A stretch of DNA of 64,000 nt from Medicago truncatula (lineage: Eukaryota; Streptophyta; Magnoliopsida; Fabales; Fabaceae), in the NCBI RefSeq assembly GCF_003473485.1, contig NC_053046.1, positions 10,550,001-10,614,000 on the forward strand, read 5' to 3'. The notes under the pieces are model-generated. The model saw only the letters and a list, made by a program, of their open reading frames with translations. It was not told the DNA's origin and searched no databases. Positions within the stretch are counted from its first letter, which is position 1. Each line of letters begins with the position of its first letter. This document shows, piece after piece, positions 11,671-23,675 of the stretch. A program made the translations under genes and the position numbers.

Positions 11671-12697
11671 TAGGAGTGGGAATGAGCATGGCCGAGCCGG
11701 ACTTTGCTTAAATAGGCTAGGCCTAGTTGAAAAAACTAAGGCCTAAGCCTTGACCTTTTACTTGTCAAAGGCTTTATTTTAATTCTGGCCTGACCTTTTT
11801 AAAAGTCAGGCATGACCTATTAGCCTGTCTAAAAGCCTAGTTAGTGTTACAAATTTCAAACAGAGTTTGTTCATCAATTTTTTCACTTTCAATTTGTGCA
11901 ACGTACTTAATATAGAAATTAACATTAATTAGATACATATTAAACTAATGAAACACAATTGTAAAATTTATAGATGGATAGAAACTCAAGAATAATCATG
12001 TGTGATAACAACAAGGATTTCAAACTTAATCTAATAACCATACTTGACTTTAGGCATATCAGTAGCAGCCTTAACAGATCACACAAATATATTAGTAGCA
12101 AGCCATACAAAATAAAAAAATGAAATAAAAATAATAATTGTGGTATGAGAATTTAAAGGATCAATAATTTTTTATATATATATAAATATGAAAAAATGTA
12201 ATATACTTGTATACGGGCCGATTTGATAGGCTTGATAGGCTTTTTTTATAAGCCTAAGCCTGCCCTAATTAAATTAGGGGTTAATAGTGTTTTTCACCCT
12301 TGTAATATATGTCATTTTCGATTTTCGCACCTATAAAATTTTCGGTTTGATTTGTGTCATCGTAAAATATATTTTTTTTCTTCCGGAAAACACCCTTAAT
12401 AGGCCATTTTCAGAATTTTTTTCAAGAAATTTTGGTTTTTGAAGGGCCTATTAATTAAGGGTGTTTTCCGGAAAAAAAAGATTTTACGAGGATGCAAATC
12501 AAATTGAAAATTTTATAGGGGCGAAAACCGGAAATGACATATATTACAGGGGTGAAAAACACTATTAACCCTTAAATTAATAGGCTTTTTAAAAAGCTCA
12601 AGCTTGACCCATTTATTAAACGAGTTAAGCCGAGCCGAGTTTTTAATAGGCCGAGCCATAGGCCCCTGATGAGCGGTCTGGCCTATTCTCATCCCTA
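11671..12697. mobile_element. hAT-type element interrupted by a nested MITE
   Basis: The left end TAGGAGTGGGAATGAGCATG is mirrored by GGCCTATTCTCATCCCTA at the right. Flanks are CTTGTACT (11663-11670) and CTGTACT (12698-12704), an 8-bp TSD with one base lost. Subterminal GGCCGAGCC and AGGCCTAAGCC repeats support the hAT class. A fold-back MITE is inserted at 12277-12571. Confidence 0.8.
12277..12571. mobile_element. Near-perfect palindromic MITE nested in the hAT element
   Basis: GGGGTTAATAGTGTTTTTCA at the left is the inverse of TGAAAAACACTATTAACCC at the right, and the whole 295 bp folds back on itself (TTCCGGAAAACACCCTTAAT mirrored near the centre). TTA flanks both ends, the target preference of PIF/Harbinger (Tourist-like) elements. 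Confidence 0.7.
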
Positions 12698-12704
12698 CTG
12701 TACT

Positions 12705-14350
12705 GATATAGTTAAGATTATCTAATCCGAACCTGTTCTCCCAAAGTTTTATTTGGCACAAGAAGATGCTCAAAGTGTCTGGATTATAAAAATTCTGAAC
12801 AACCCACTTATTCCACTTATTAAAAATGAATCTATAACCACCGGGCTACATGTAAAAACGCCAAAAAAAATGCCACTTGTTAAAAAATAGGTACATGTAT
12901 ATAGAACCACGTCATCTATTTTCCTATCAAATACACATCAAACAAATGATATGATTTTCTTTTCAAACTTGTCTTTCTTATTGTCGAAAACAAGCGAACC
13001 TAATTCTATAGTATATAATATGTTTTGGCTCTTTTGGGCTACCTTCTTCTCTTTCCAAAATTACCTTATCTTTCAATACGAATATATCACATGTAACAAA
13101 TAGATAATAGTAAATTCAAATATTAAAATGAAAGTGTAACAAACACGATATAAGTATATATATGTTTGGTATTTTTTCCTTTGTCCTTTAAAAAATGTAA
13201 CAAACTTATGAGTATATCTACATTTACTTTTTCATTATTTCAATTATATCCTTAAACAACTTTTTGTAAAATAAAGATTATTATTGGTGTCATTAGAAAA
13301 ATAAGAATTTAGTTTATATATTTTTTGTTATATTGTTGGCGTCATTGAAATAAATATTCATGATTAGTTTGATTTGTTATAATTTGAAAACAACAAACAT
13401 TAAAATAACATCGTTCATACGTACACGTAAGTGTCCATCTTTTCGTCAGTGACTTATAATCAATATTTGCGAAGAAATTATCATTCTTAATAAATTGGCA
13501 TAATAATAAACTAAAAATAGCTAATTTAGATACAATACAACGATGAACCAAATATAGTTATTCATTCTTTGTTTGTACACTTTCGTACACTATTCATTTT
13601 GTGTCATTTACGTTTCTGTTGTCAGGGTCGGACTTTAGGGTGTGCAAGGAGCTCAATAGAATCGGGCCTCCTCAAGGTATGAGCTTCAAAAATAAATTAT
13701 AGCCTAGTAGTACTACTAAATACTACCCTACTAAAAAAAAACTTATTCTCTTTCTCTCGGATACCATGCGTTCCATCATCATCACTCCGTCGGACTTTCC
13801 TTTTATTCTTTCCCGATTTGATTTCCTTTTCCTCTTATGTTGTCTTATTTTAGGCCTATTAGAATCGGAGCTTTTGGTGTTGGGTGAGTGTTTTTTGGGA
13901 GGGTGGTTTGAGATTCCTATGTATACGGTAGTGATTTTCACCTTTGGATGTATCGCATATATACATCACCTTATATTTATCTTTTAAAAAATTTAAGTGG
14001 AACATTATTCTTTAAAAAAAATACATTTTTATTTTATTACGGATCTCTTTTCACTTATAGAACCGATTCGTAGGAACGGGCATGTATATTGCCATAATAG
14101 CAAATTAAGAATTTAACTTCGGTCAAAAAAAAATAAAAATTTAACCTGATATATATACTTGTATAAAGTCAGAAAGCTTATTCATGCTAATTGGATAGAC
14201 ACAAGGAGTAAAAAGAAGATGGCCATATTTGGCGAGTGCTTATCCATTTGTATGGTTGTGACCAATTCACACATAATATAATTACGCATAAGAAACAGAT
14301 CTAAATCTAATTTTAGATACTGATTAGTTACTTTAACTAATCTATGTTCC
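12705..14350. other. Intergenic sequence upstream of the beta-galactosidase
   Basis: No gene supported. GTCAGGGTCGGACTTTAGGG at 13621 followed by GGGCCTCCTCAAGG resembles an orphan hAT terminus. Overlapping ORFs near 13.7-14.0 kb on both strands lack recognisable domains. Confidence 0.35.
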
Positions 14351-14360
14351 TATATAATAA
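14351..14360 (+). promoter_or_regulatory. TATA box of the beta-galactosidase gene
   Basis: TATATAATAA about 150 bp before the ATG at 14507, in a suitable position for a 5' UTR of roughly 120 bases. Confidence 0.5.
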
Positions 14361-14506
14361 ATCGTTTGCTAAGTTTACAATAACAAAGACACCTTGAGGG
14401 GTCTGTTGATCTTTGGAACAAGGGAAGAAAAGGGTACTGAATGAATTTAATTCTTTACAACCCTTTTTAAACCTTATATTATTTCATTTGGTAATCATAT
14501 TAATAC

Positions 14507-17002
14507 ATGTTTACAATGAGATCTTTATCACATTCTATCATTCTCTTACTGAGTCTAATTGTGCTGTACTCATGCACTGCCCTAGAGGTTAAATATGATT
14601 CAAATGCTCTCATTATCAATGGAGAACGACGTCTTATATTTTCAGGTGCAATTCATTATCCAAGAAGCACTGTGGATATGTGGCCTGACCTAGTTCAAAA
14701 GGCCAAAGATGGTGGTCTTGATGCCATTGAAACTTACATATTTTGGGATCGTCACGAACAGGTTCGTGGCAGATATAATTTCTCAGGAAATTTGGATTTT
14801 GTCAAGTTTTTTAAAACTATCCAAGAAGCTGGACTATATGGCATTATAAGGATCGGTCCTTATTCATGTGCTGAGTGGAACTATGGAGGGTTCCCAGTGT
14901 GGCTTCACCAAATACCTGGGATTGAAATGAGAACCGATAATGCTGCTTACAAAAATGAAATGCAAATTTTTGTAACCAAGATCATTAATGTGGCAAAAGA
15001 AGCAAATTTGTTTGCTTCACAAGGAGGGCCAATTATTCTAGCTCAAATTGAGAATGAATATGGAGATATCATGTGGAATTTCAAAGAACCAGGGAAAGCA
15101 TATATTAAATGGGCTGCTCAAATGGCTTTAGCACAAAATATCGGTGTTCCATGGTTCATGTGTCAACAAAATGATGCTCCTCAACCTATCATCAATACTT
15201 GCAATGGGTATTATTGTCACAATTTTAAACCTAATAACCCAAAAAGTCCAAAAATGTTCACTGAAAATTGGATTGGATGGTTTCAAAAATGGGGTGAAAG
15301 AGCTCCACATAGAACTGCTGAAGATTCAGCTTATGCTGTTGCACGTTTTTTCCAAAATGGTGGTGTATTTAACAATTACTACATGTACCATGGAGGAACC
15401 AATTTTGGTCGCACATCTGGTGGACCATATATTATAACATCTTATGACTATGATGCACCGATCAACGAGTATGGGAATTTGAATCAACCGAAATACGGGC
15501 ATCTTAAGTTCCTTCATGAAGCAATTAAATTAGGCGAAAAGGTACTTACGAATTATACTTCAAGGAATGACAAGGATCTTGGTAATGGAATCACACTAAC
15601 AACATACACTAATTCTGTTGGAGCAAGATTTTGTTTCTTGAGCAATGATAAAGATAACACTGATGGAAATGTTGACTTGCAAAATGATGGTAAATACTTT
15701 GTTCCTGCTTGGTCCGTCACCATTCTTGATGGATGCAACAAAGAAGTTTTCAATACTGCAAAGGTTAATAGTCAAACCTCAATAATGGAGAAAAAAATTG
15801 ATAATAGTTCTACTAATAAACTCACTTGGGCATGGATAATGGAGCCAAAGAAAGACACCATGAATGGAAGGGGAAGTATCAAAGCACATCAACTTTTGGA
15901 GCAGAAGGAATTAACATTGGATGCAAGTGATTATTTATGGTACATGACTAGTGTTGATATCAATGATACTTCTAATTGGAGCAATGCAAATCTTCATGTA
16001 GAAACTTCAGGTCATACCCTTCATGGTTATGTTAATAAGAGGTATATAGGATACGGACATAGCCAATTTGGAAACAATTTCACTTATGAAAAACAAGTTT
16101 CTTTGAAAAATGGAACAAACATTATAACTTTGCTTAGTGCCACCGTTGGACTTGCAAATTATGGTGCAAGGTTTGATGAAATAAAAACTGGCATTTCAGA
16201 TGGTCCTGTTAAATTGGTTGGACAAAATAGTGTGACTATAGATTTGTCAACCGGAAATTGGTCTTTTAAGGTTGGGTTGAACGGTGAGAAAAGACGTTTT
16301 TATGATTTGCAACCACGTTCTGGTGTTGCATGGAACACTAGTTCATATCCTACTGGAAAACCTTTGACTTGGTATAAAACACAATTTAAATCTCCTTTGG
16401 GACCAAACCCTATTGTTGTTGACTTGCAAGGTTTAGGTAAAGGACATGCTTGGGTGAATGGAAAAAGCATTGGTCGTTATTGGACTTCCTGGATTACATC
16501 TACTGCTGGATGTAGTGACACATGTGACTATCGTGGAAATTACAAAAAGGAAAAATGTAACACTGGTTGTGCAAGTCCATCACAAAGGTGGTACCATGTT
16601 CCAAGATCATTCTTGAATGATGACATGAACACATTGATTTTATTTGAAGAAATAGGTGGAAATCCTCAAAATGTTTCCTTCCTAACTGAGACAACAAAAA
16701 CTATTTGTGCTAATGTATATGAAGGTGGAAAATTAGAACTATCATGCCAAAATGGACAAGTAATTACTTCAATCAATTTTGCTAGTTTTGGAAATCCACA
16801 AGGTCAATGTGGTTCTTTCAAGAAAGGTTCTTGGGAATCTTTGAATAGCCAATCTATGATGGAAACTTCATGTATAGGAAAAACTGGTTGTGGATTTACT
16901 GTCACTAGAGATATGTTTGGTGTAAACCTTGACCCATTGAGCGCTAGCAAAGCAAGCGTTAAGGATGGTATACCTAGATTGGCGGTGCAGGCGACATGTT
17001 AA
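14507..17002 (+). CDS. Beta-galactosidase, GH35 with C-terminal SUEL lectin domain (intronless)
   Basis: 831 residues in one uninterrupted ORF. A hydrophobic signal peptide (about residues 1-25, SIILLLSLIVLYSC) precedes the GH35 barrel, so the enzyme is secreted and likely acts in the cell wall, releasing beta-linked galactose from pectic galactans or arabinogalactans. The family signature GGPIILAQIENEYG is present: E184 is the expected acid/base and E253 in FTENWIGWF the nucleophile. Galactose-binding-like beta domains follow, then a Cys-rich SUEL/galactose-binding lectin domain at about 735-831, the full length seen in long plant BGALs. The start ATG is preceded by a TATA box 150 bp upstream; a second ATG lies three codons in. 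AATAAA is at 17015-17020. Plant genes of this family normally have well over ten introns, so the lack of any suggests a retrocopy (inference). No stop or frameshift is seen. Confidence 0.93.
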   Translation: MFTMRSLSHSIILLLSLIVLYSCTALEVKYDSNALIINGERRLIFSGAIHYPRSTVDMWPDLVQKAKDGGLDAIETYIFWDRHEQVRGRYNFSGNLDFVKFFKTIQEAGLYGIIRIGPYSCAEWNYGGFPVWLHQIPGIEMRTDNAAYKNEMQIFVTKIINVAKEANLFASQGGPIILAQIENEYGDIMWNFKEPGKAYIKWAAQMALAQNIGVPWFMCQQNDAPQPIINTCNGYYCHNFKPNNPKSPKMFTENWIGWFQKWGERAPHRTAEDSAYAVARFFQNGGVFNNYYMYHGGTNFGRTSGGPYIITSYDYDAPINEYGNLNQPKYGHLKFLHEAIKLGEKVLTNYTSRNDKDLGNGITLTTYTNSVGARFCFLSNDKDNTDGNVDLQNDGKYFVPAWSVTILDGCNKEVFNTAKVNSQTSIMEKKIDNSSTNKLTWAWIMEPKKDTMNGRGSIKAHQLLEQKELTLDASDYLWYMTSVDINDTSNWSNANLHVETSGHTLHGYVNKRYIGYGHSQFGNNFTYEKQVSLKNGTNIITLLSATVGLANYGARFDEIKTGISDGPVKLVGQNSVTIDLSTGNWSFKVGLNGEKRRFYDLQPRSGVAWNTSSYPTGKPLTWYKTQFKSPLGPNPIVVDLQGLGKGHAWVNGKSIGRYWTSWITSTAGCSDTCDYRGNYKKEKCNTGCASPSQRWYHVPRSFLNDDMNTLILFEEIGGNPQNVSFLTETTKTICANVYEGGKLELSCQNGQVITSINFASFGNPQGQCGSFKKGSWESLNSQSMMETSCIGKTGCGFTVTRDMFGVNLDPLSASKASVKDGIPRLAVQATC

Positions 17003-17014
17003 TTCCATGCTTTG

Positions 17015-17020
17015 AATAAA
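17015..17020 (+). terminator. Candidate polyadenylation signal of the beta-galactosidase gene
   Basis: AATAAA 12 bases after the stop codon; another T-rich/AAATAAAC context follows near 17205. Position of real cleavage unknown. Confidence 0.35.
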
Positions 17021-17436
17021 ATTATTGTAAGAGAAGTGCTATTTAACGGGAGAGATATTGTCCCGAAATCATCCAGAAGCAGTGTTAACCAATCAAAACT
17101 TTTCATGGGCGGAAAACAAGGAGGTGGTGGGGTATGGTTTCATGAATATATCAAGTTGAAATATCTTTTCCCTTATTGTAAACATATATGTTCAAATTAC
17201 CAAGTTGAAATAAACTAGCATGTCCAAAATTATGTTCCACACCCCTCTTATAACAAGTAGTTAGTATTATTGAATGAATAGTAACGCTATTTTTGAAAGA
17301 ATAATGTCAAATACTATCACTCTAAAACATTATGAAAATTTATACTGGTAGGTCAAAAGGGAATAGATTGACGATATGATTTGGTCTATCAATATTGGAT
17401 GGAATGAGTTTGTAGAAAACTATTCTATAATAAGTT

Positions 17437-17686
17437 AAGTGGAAGGTGACCTACTGATGAAATGTTTGAAGATAGTCATAGTCTCCACAATTTCGTTAGA
17501 ATTTCAATTTTGAATGACATTTTGCAGTGCCAGTGGTGTTATGCATTCTAATGTAGAGAAATGTTTAATATCAATTTTTAGTATTGCAAAGGATGAGTAT
17601 GATTGAAGTCATAAGAGAGCTTAATATAATCAAAAGTTTCTTTCCTCCCGGGGCTCAAGCTGAATTACAACCACCAAAAGGATGAT
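17437..17686 (+). pseudogene. Relic of LRR-RLK last kinase exon
   Basis: Broken reading frames spell PTDEMFEDSHSLHNFV and later VEKC, then a stretch matching VIRELNIIKSFFP, in the order of the second exon of RLK1 (21519-21928). A block of about 60 bases in the centre is missing and stops interrupt the frame. Together with relics at 36.5 and 52.5 kb it shows former receptor copies that have been lost. Only this exon survives; the upstream LRR exon is absent. Confidence 0.75.
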
Positions 17687-17689
17687 GTA

Positions 17690-18216
17690 AAGGTGGCACT
17701 ATCGTAGTTTTGCTAGTTATACTTACCATTTTCATGTTTTTCTTTTTCTTTTGTAAAAAAACTGGTTAGATGTACATGTAATGCATGGATTCCTTCCTTT
17801 TAAGTTTTAAGGTGTGTTTAACTTATTATTTCGAGATTTGGAATCCTAATGGAGTTGAGGTTAACGGAAGTAGGTAGACTCTCACAATCACACTAATCAA
17901 TATTTAAACTCTGACATGTCTCATATTTAGTGTCTGACATGCCTCAAATAAAATTATCTACTTAAGATTCTTAATTTTTATATTTCTCTATAAACACATT
18001 TGGAAGGTCTTCTTAATTAAAAATTCGCTTTAGACCTACAAATGCATTGGACGAACTCTAATAAAAGTCCACCTTCTATACCATGAACTTACGTGTTGCA
18101 ATTGAAGGATCAAACCATTTAAGTGCAGGCCATGAAAGTAATTGACATGTAGAGATCCAATCCCACCTAAATATTTATATGTTATTGTTTTGTATTGCCT
18201 TTTCCAACCATATAAG
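17690..18216. other. Intergenic spacer
   Basis: No ORF with recognisable content; ordinary AT-rich spacer between the kinase relic and the RLK1 promoter homology. Confidence 0.4.
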
Positions 18217-18741
18217 CAATGCAACAGAATGAAGGAATTGCTTCATTCGAATTTTTCTCCAACCAATTATGAAATCCCAATTTAACAATTTTATAAATCA
18301 GTGGCTGTTACCTACAGTATTCAAAATCATGTGCGACAAACAATTAAAAAAACATCGTTCAGTATCAAAGCCAAAAGGAATAATCTTTAGTGTATCAAAC
18401 ATATATACTGTAATGAGTCTTAGAGTTAGAAGGGGCATTATGGAAAATAGGAATATGGACCTTTATAAATATGAGAAAAGCCAAGGAAATAAGTATGGAA
18501 TATGTGTGATGTCAACATTCTTCTTCTAACCTCTTCTCTCATTTTACTATCCTTATTTTCCTGCAATTTTACTCTGTCATTGTGTGTTCACAGTGAAACA
18601 TTATCAATTAATTGAGATTTCCTTATATCCATTTTAGTACCATTACATATATATACACACATGTCTAACTAAAATACTCAAATCCCACCATCTAATCTAA
18701 CACAAATTAAAGCTATTGTTTCATCAAAGCCTTTTTCCATC
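18217..18741 (+). promoter_or_regulatory. RLK1 promoter, homologous to the RLK2 promoter
   Basis: From GAATGAAGGAATTGCTTCATTC (split near 18227) onward the sequence aligns with the region before RLK2 (26572 on): AATCCCAATTTA, CAATTAAAAAAA and GGAATAATCTT occur in the same order. TATATATA at 18648-18655 is about 90 bp before the ATG. The conserved block is the likely shared promoter of the tandem pair. Confidence 0.6.
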
Positions 18742-21700
18742 ATGTTTCCCGCGTTTTCACTTTTGTTATATTTTCTCTTTACTTTCAATTTCAACGCAAA
18801 ATCAATTTCATCTACATTAGGAAACCAAACTGATCATCTATCATTGCTTAAATTCAAGGAATCTATAACCAGTGACCCACATAGAATGCTTGATTCTTGG
18901 AATGGTTCTATCCATTTTTGCAACTGGCATGGAATCACGTGCATCAAAGAGTTACAGCGTTGAAGTTACCTGGATATAAGTTGCATGGATCTTTATCTTC
19001 TCATGTCGCCAATCTCACTTTTCTCAGACACGTCAACCTTGCAGACAACAAATTCTCTCGAAAAATCCCCCAAGAGTTGGGTCAGTTGTTACAATTAAAG
19101 GAACTCTATCTCGCCAATAACTCGTTCTCTGGAGAAATTCCTACAAACTTGACAAATTGTTTCAACCTTAAATACTTATCCTTGAGAGGGAACAATTTGA
19201 TTGGAAAAATACCAATTGAAATTGGGTCTCTTCAAAAGCTTAAACAATTTAGTGTTACACGAAACCTTTTGACTGGAAGAGTCCCTCCATTCTTAGGGAA
19301 TCTTTCATATTTGATAGGTTTTTCAGTTTCTTATAACAATTTGGAGGGAGATATTCCACAAGAAATATGTCGTCTCAAAAACTTGGCAGTGATGGTAATG
19401 GTGGTCAACAAAATATCTGGTACATTTCCTTTGTGTCTTTACAATATGTCATCTCTTACTATGATCTCAGCTGCATCAAATCAGTTTGATGGCTCACTTC
19501 CATCCAACATGTTTAACACTCTCCCTTATCTTAAAGTATTTGCAATCAGTGGTAATCAAATTTCAGGTCTAATTCCCATTTCTGTTGAAAATGCTTCTAC
19601 ACTTGCAGAACTTGATATCAGTAATAACCTTTTTGTCGGAAATGTTCCAAGTCTAGGGAGGCTACATTATCTTTGGGGGCTAAATTTGGAAATAAATAAT
19701 CTTGGTGACAATTCAACTAAGGATTTAGAATTTTTAAAACCATTGACAAATTGTAGTAATTTGCAAGCATTTTCTATATCCCATAATAATTTTGGAGGTA
19801 GTTTGCCAAGTTTCATAGGTAATTTTACCACCCAACTTAGTCGACTGTATTTTGCAAGCAATCAAATATCAGGGAAAATTCCTTTAGAAATAGGAAATCT
19901 AAATAGTTTAATTCTATTGAGAATGAAAAATAACTATTTTGAAGGGACGATTCCTTCAACTATTGGGAAGTTTCAAAAGATTCAAGTGCTAGATTTGTAT
20001 GGAAATAAGCTGTCAGGAGAAATACCATCCTCTATAGGCAACCTTAGTCATCTGTATCATTTGAATTTAGGGAAAAATATGTTCGTAGGAAATATTCTGT
20101 CAAGTATAGGCAACTTGCAAAAGTTACAAATGTTATACCTTTCAAGAAACAACCTTAGAGGAGACATACCTTCAGAGGTTTTGAGTCTTTCATCTTTAAC
20201 AACAGGATTGTTCTTATCCCAAAACTTTTTGAGTGGAAGTCTACCTGATGAAGTCGGTCAACTACAAAATATTGTGCGGATTGATGTCTCTAAAAATTGG
20301 TTGTCTGGTGAGATTCCTAGAACCTTGGGAGAATGCTTAAGCTTAGAATACCTTATTTTGACAGGGAATTCATTCAATGGAAGCATACCATCCTCTTTGG
20401 AATCTCTCAAAGGTCTTCGAGTGTTAGACCTCTCAAGAAACCAATTATCCGGATCAATTCCAAAAGTTTTGCAAAATATTTCTTCGATAGAATACTTCAA
20501 TGCATCATTCAACATGCTGGAAGGAGAGGTACCAACTAAAGGTGTCTTTCGAAATGCCAGTGCAATGACAGTTATTGGAAACAATAAGCTTTGTGGAGGA
20601 ATTTTAGAGTTGCATCTACCGCCATGCTCTAAACCTGCAAAACACCGTAACTTCAAGTTGATAGTAGGGATATGTAGCGCCGTTTCTCTTCTTTTCATTA
20701 TGATATCCTTTCTAACTATCTATTGGAAAAGGGGAACGATACAAAATGCATCTTTGTTGGATTCACCAATAAAAGATCAGATGGTTAAGGTTTCGTACCA
20801 AAACCTACACCAAGCAACCAATGGGTTCTCGACAAGAAACTTGATAGGATCTGGATATTTTGGTTCTGTTTACAAAGGAACACTTGAGTCGGTGGGTGGA
20901 GATGTTGCCATAAAAGTCCTAAACCTTAAAAAGAAGGGAGTTCACAAGAGTTTCATTGCTGAATGTAATGCACTAAAAAATATTAGGCACAGAAATCTAG
21001 TTAAAATTTTGACTTGTTGTTCCAGCACAGATTACAAAGGAAGTGAGTTTAAAGCTCTTGTATTTGAGTACATGAGAAATGGAAACTTAGAAAATTGGTT
21101 GCATCCCACAACTGGAATTACAGATCAACCCATATCACTGACTCTTGAGCAAAGGTTAAATATTATTACTGATGTTGCGTCAGCATTTTGTTATCTTCAT
21201 TACGAATGCGAGCAACCTGTCATTCACTGTGATTTAAAGCCTGAAAATATTCTTCTTAATGACATCATGGTAGCTCAAGTGAGTGATTTTGGGTTAGCAA
21301 AGTTGCTCTCAAGTGTTGGAGTCGCTCTGACGCAGAGTAGCACAATTGGAATAAAGGGGACAATTGGCTATGCACCTCCAGGTACGTCCTGACATTGTTT
21401 TATTAAGTTGTAAAATTTACGAGTTTCAAGTTTTAGCTCTTGTTTATAAAAATGGTTTTTTATTGATTACTTTTTGGTTAATATTTTGATGATTTTTATG
21501 CTATTTATTACATTTCAGAGTATGGAATGGGTTTTGAGGTGTCAACTGAAGGTGACATGTATAGCTTTGGAATTCTGTTATTAGAAATGTTAACTGGAAG
21601 GAAACCCACAGATGAATTGTTTAAAGATGATCATAATCTCCATAATTATGTGAAACTTTCAATTCCAGACAACCTTTTCCATATTGTGGATCGATCTATT

Positions 21701-21928
21701 ATCATCGAATCAGAACACAATACTGACAATGGTAATACTGGCAGTATACATCCTAATGTAGAGAAATGTTTACTTTCACTTCTTAGGATTGCACTTTCTT
21801 GTTCAGTGGAATCACCAAAAGAAAGAATGAATATGGTTGATGTAATAAGGGAGCTCAATATCATAAAAAGTTTCTTTCCTGCCGAGGTTCAACAAAGGCG
21901 AGGTGCATCACAGCCACAAATCACATGA
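18742..21928 (+). pseudogene. RLK1: LRR-XII receptor kinase (EFR/Xa21-like) with one frameshift
   Basis: Exon 1 is 18742-21381 and exon 2 is 21519-21928 (CCAG|gtacgt ... ttcag|AGTATGG). The signal peptide (MFPAFSLLLYFLFTFNF) and LRRNT (DSWNGSIHFCNWHGITC) are in one frame; the LRR array, transmembrane helix and kinase continue in another. Alignment with RLK2 shows a 10-bp deletion near 18942-18945 that joins TGCA to TGCA. Apart from that the ORF is open to the end. The kinase has the G-loop GSGYFGSV, VAIK lysine, HCDLKPEN (non-RD) and DFG, and ends QPQIT without the small third exon seen in RLK2/RLK3. Intact it would be a plasma-membrane pattern-recognition receptor. One lesion could mean a young pseudogene, a null allele or a sequencing error. 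Confidence 0.85.
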
Positions 21929-22749
21929 TCTCTCATCTATACATTTTATCTTTTTGTCTATTTATGCTTGACAGTGGGATGCTCATACAGTAGTTATGAT
22001 TTCTGTTATCTTATGTATGAATAGATCCATGATTATGTGACTTCATGTTGGGTTATATTTTCTACATGATTTTCTTTTCAATGTTTTGATTTACTCTTAT
22101 ATTTGCATGTATGGTTTGGATCCAGTGTGACACTTGATTACTTCTTTATGACATAGGCTTTTTTTTCCATCGAAAACTTGGTATCTAGCTCAATGACCGA
22201 CTAATCCAAGAAGTCCAATCCCACTTCCACTTTTCACTTATAGAAGCAATGTTCGTAAAAGATGTTTCTATTAACGGATAGAAGCAATGTTCATACAAAG
22301 TTTTCCATGTCTTTGAATGGAAAATGTCAAGAGAATGAAAAGTGAAAAAAAAAGTTTTTAATGAAAGAATAGGTTTTTCTCATCCTATATAGACCTAACA
22401 ACATGGTTTAACACATTTCCAAGCACAACTTGTGGTAGTTGAGACTGTGCAGAGAAGCACAAAATGTTTGGCAGAATGCAAAAGGTATTGACTCCTATAA
22501 AAACCACAATTTACTTCATCATATCAATAGTTCTTCACATGGTCAGTCCAGGCAATCAAAAGACAAGATGAGTGGTTCTGTTTAGAGCCACAATTTAATT
22601 TGTGAGAAATCACTTTATAGTATTAATCACTTTTTAAAGTTTTAAAGGGCTGTAATTAACTTTTATGAGTAGTTTCTCAAAATTAACATATTACAAGGGA
22701 TCTCTTATTTTATTGCTTACAAAGCAGGCAAGGCAATGTTTAAGTTTTT
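21929..22749. other. Intergenic spacer after RLK1
   Basis: No gene. Includes RLK1 3' UTR-type sequence to about 22050. A segment near 22650-22740 (GGGATCTCTTATTTTATTGC) is a diverged relative of the repeats at 24.1 and 24.4 kb. Confidence 0.4.
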
Positions 22750-23390
22750 CTAATTACATCCTGATTAATCCTGGTTGCATCTTAAAATGACAAAATTATT
22801 CTTCCATAAAATTTAATTTTCAAAAAGCATCTTTTTTTTTTTTTGTTACACCCTAAAATCCCTCTTCAGTTTAAGTAGGTCATGTAAACTTAGTTTCAGT
22901 AGGTCATGTAAACTGAGTTTAGGTGTACATACTTAAGTAGGTCATGTAAACCGAGTTTAAGTGTACATTTAAAAGTTCAACCTTGTTCAATGATTCTACT
23001 TAAACTAAGTTTACATGAACCTACTTAAACTGAATTTAAGTTAACCTCAACAATGTAAAACTGAAACTGTCGTACAATGCAATTGAACAAGAAGAAGAAA
23101 ATTGAAACCAGCGTTATTGAAAAAGAAGAAAAAATTCACTTATTTATATGCAATCGAGTATGAATGAAAGATGTTTTGATCCACTCTTTAATCTTCCATA
23201 GAGATTAATTGAACATCACGATTGTTTGATCGTTGGTGGGTGAATGAGAGTGAAATTTTAGAGTGACAATGAATGAAATCAAGATTTTAAAAAAATTTAT
23301 ATAAAAGGACAATTTTGATATTATCAAAAACTTTTTTAAAAAATTGGATGTAACCAAAAATATATAGGATGTGAATAAAAAAACTCTCAA
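22750..23390. mobile_element. Probable MITE with internal TAAGTAGGTCATGTAAAC repeats
   Basis: The ends TTACATCCTGATTAATCCTG (left) and a degenerate inverse (ATGTAACCAAAAATATATAGGATGTGAA) on the right suggest loose terminal inverted repeats. Inside, AGTAGGTCATGTAAAC occurs three times (22875-22955) and twice inverted (GTTTACATGAACCTACTTAAACT near 23008). No coding sequence. Confidence 0.45.
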
Positions 23391-23675
23391 TATAAATAAG
23401 ATGCGATGTTGTAAGGAACAAGCTGAAAACTAGTGTGAAACTCAAAAATAGATTCCTTGAAAATAATTATTGAAGATGCTCGTAATTCCTAACAGCATAA
23501 GTTTAAGGTAGAGTCTATCTTAAAAGCATAAAAATCTCTCAACCTAAAATTCATTTTTACCATCACAAATTGACTTTAGTATTATGGGTGAAAACAGAGC
23601 CTTTTATTTTATTTTTTTGAAAAATATAGCTTTGGTTTATGAGATATGAATTGCATGAATAATTCAGAATGTAAA

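Noticed and set aside
13723..13987. Overlapping ORFs on both strands upstream of the beta-galactosidase
   Set aside because: No domain, no paralogue, no promoter; likely chance in T-rich sequence.
20258..20698. Long antisense ORFs in RLK1 (and similar ones in RLK2-RLK5)
   Set aside because: Shadow frames opposite the conserved LRR/kinase coding strand, repeated in every paralogue.
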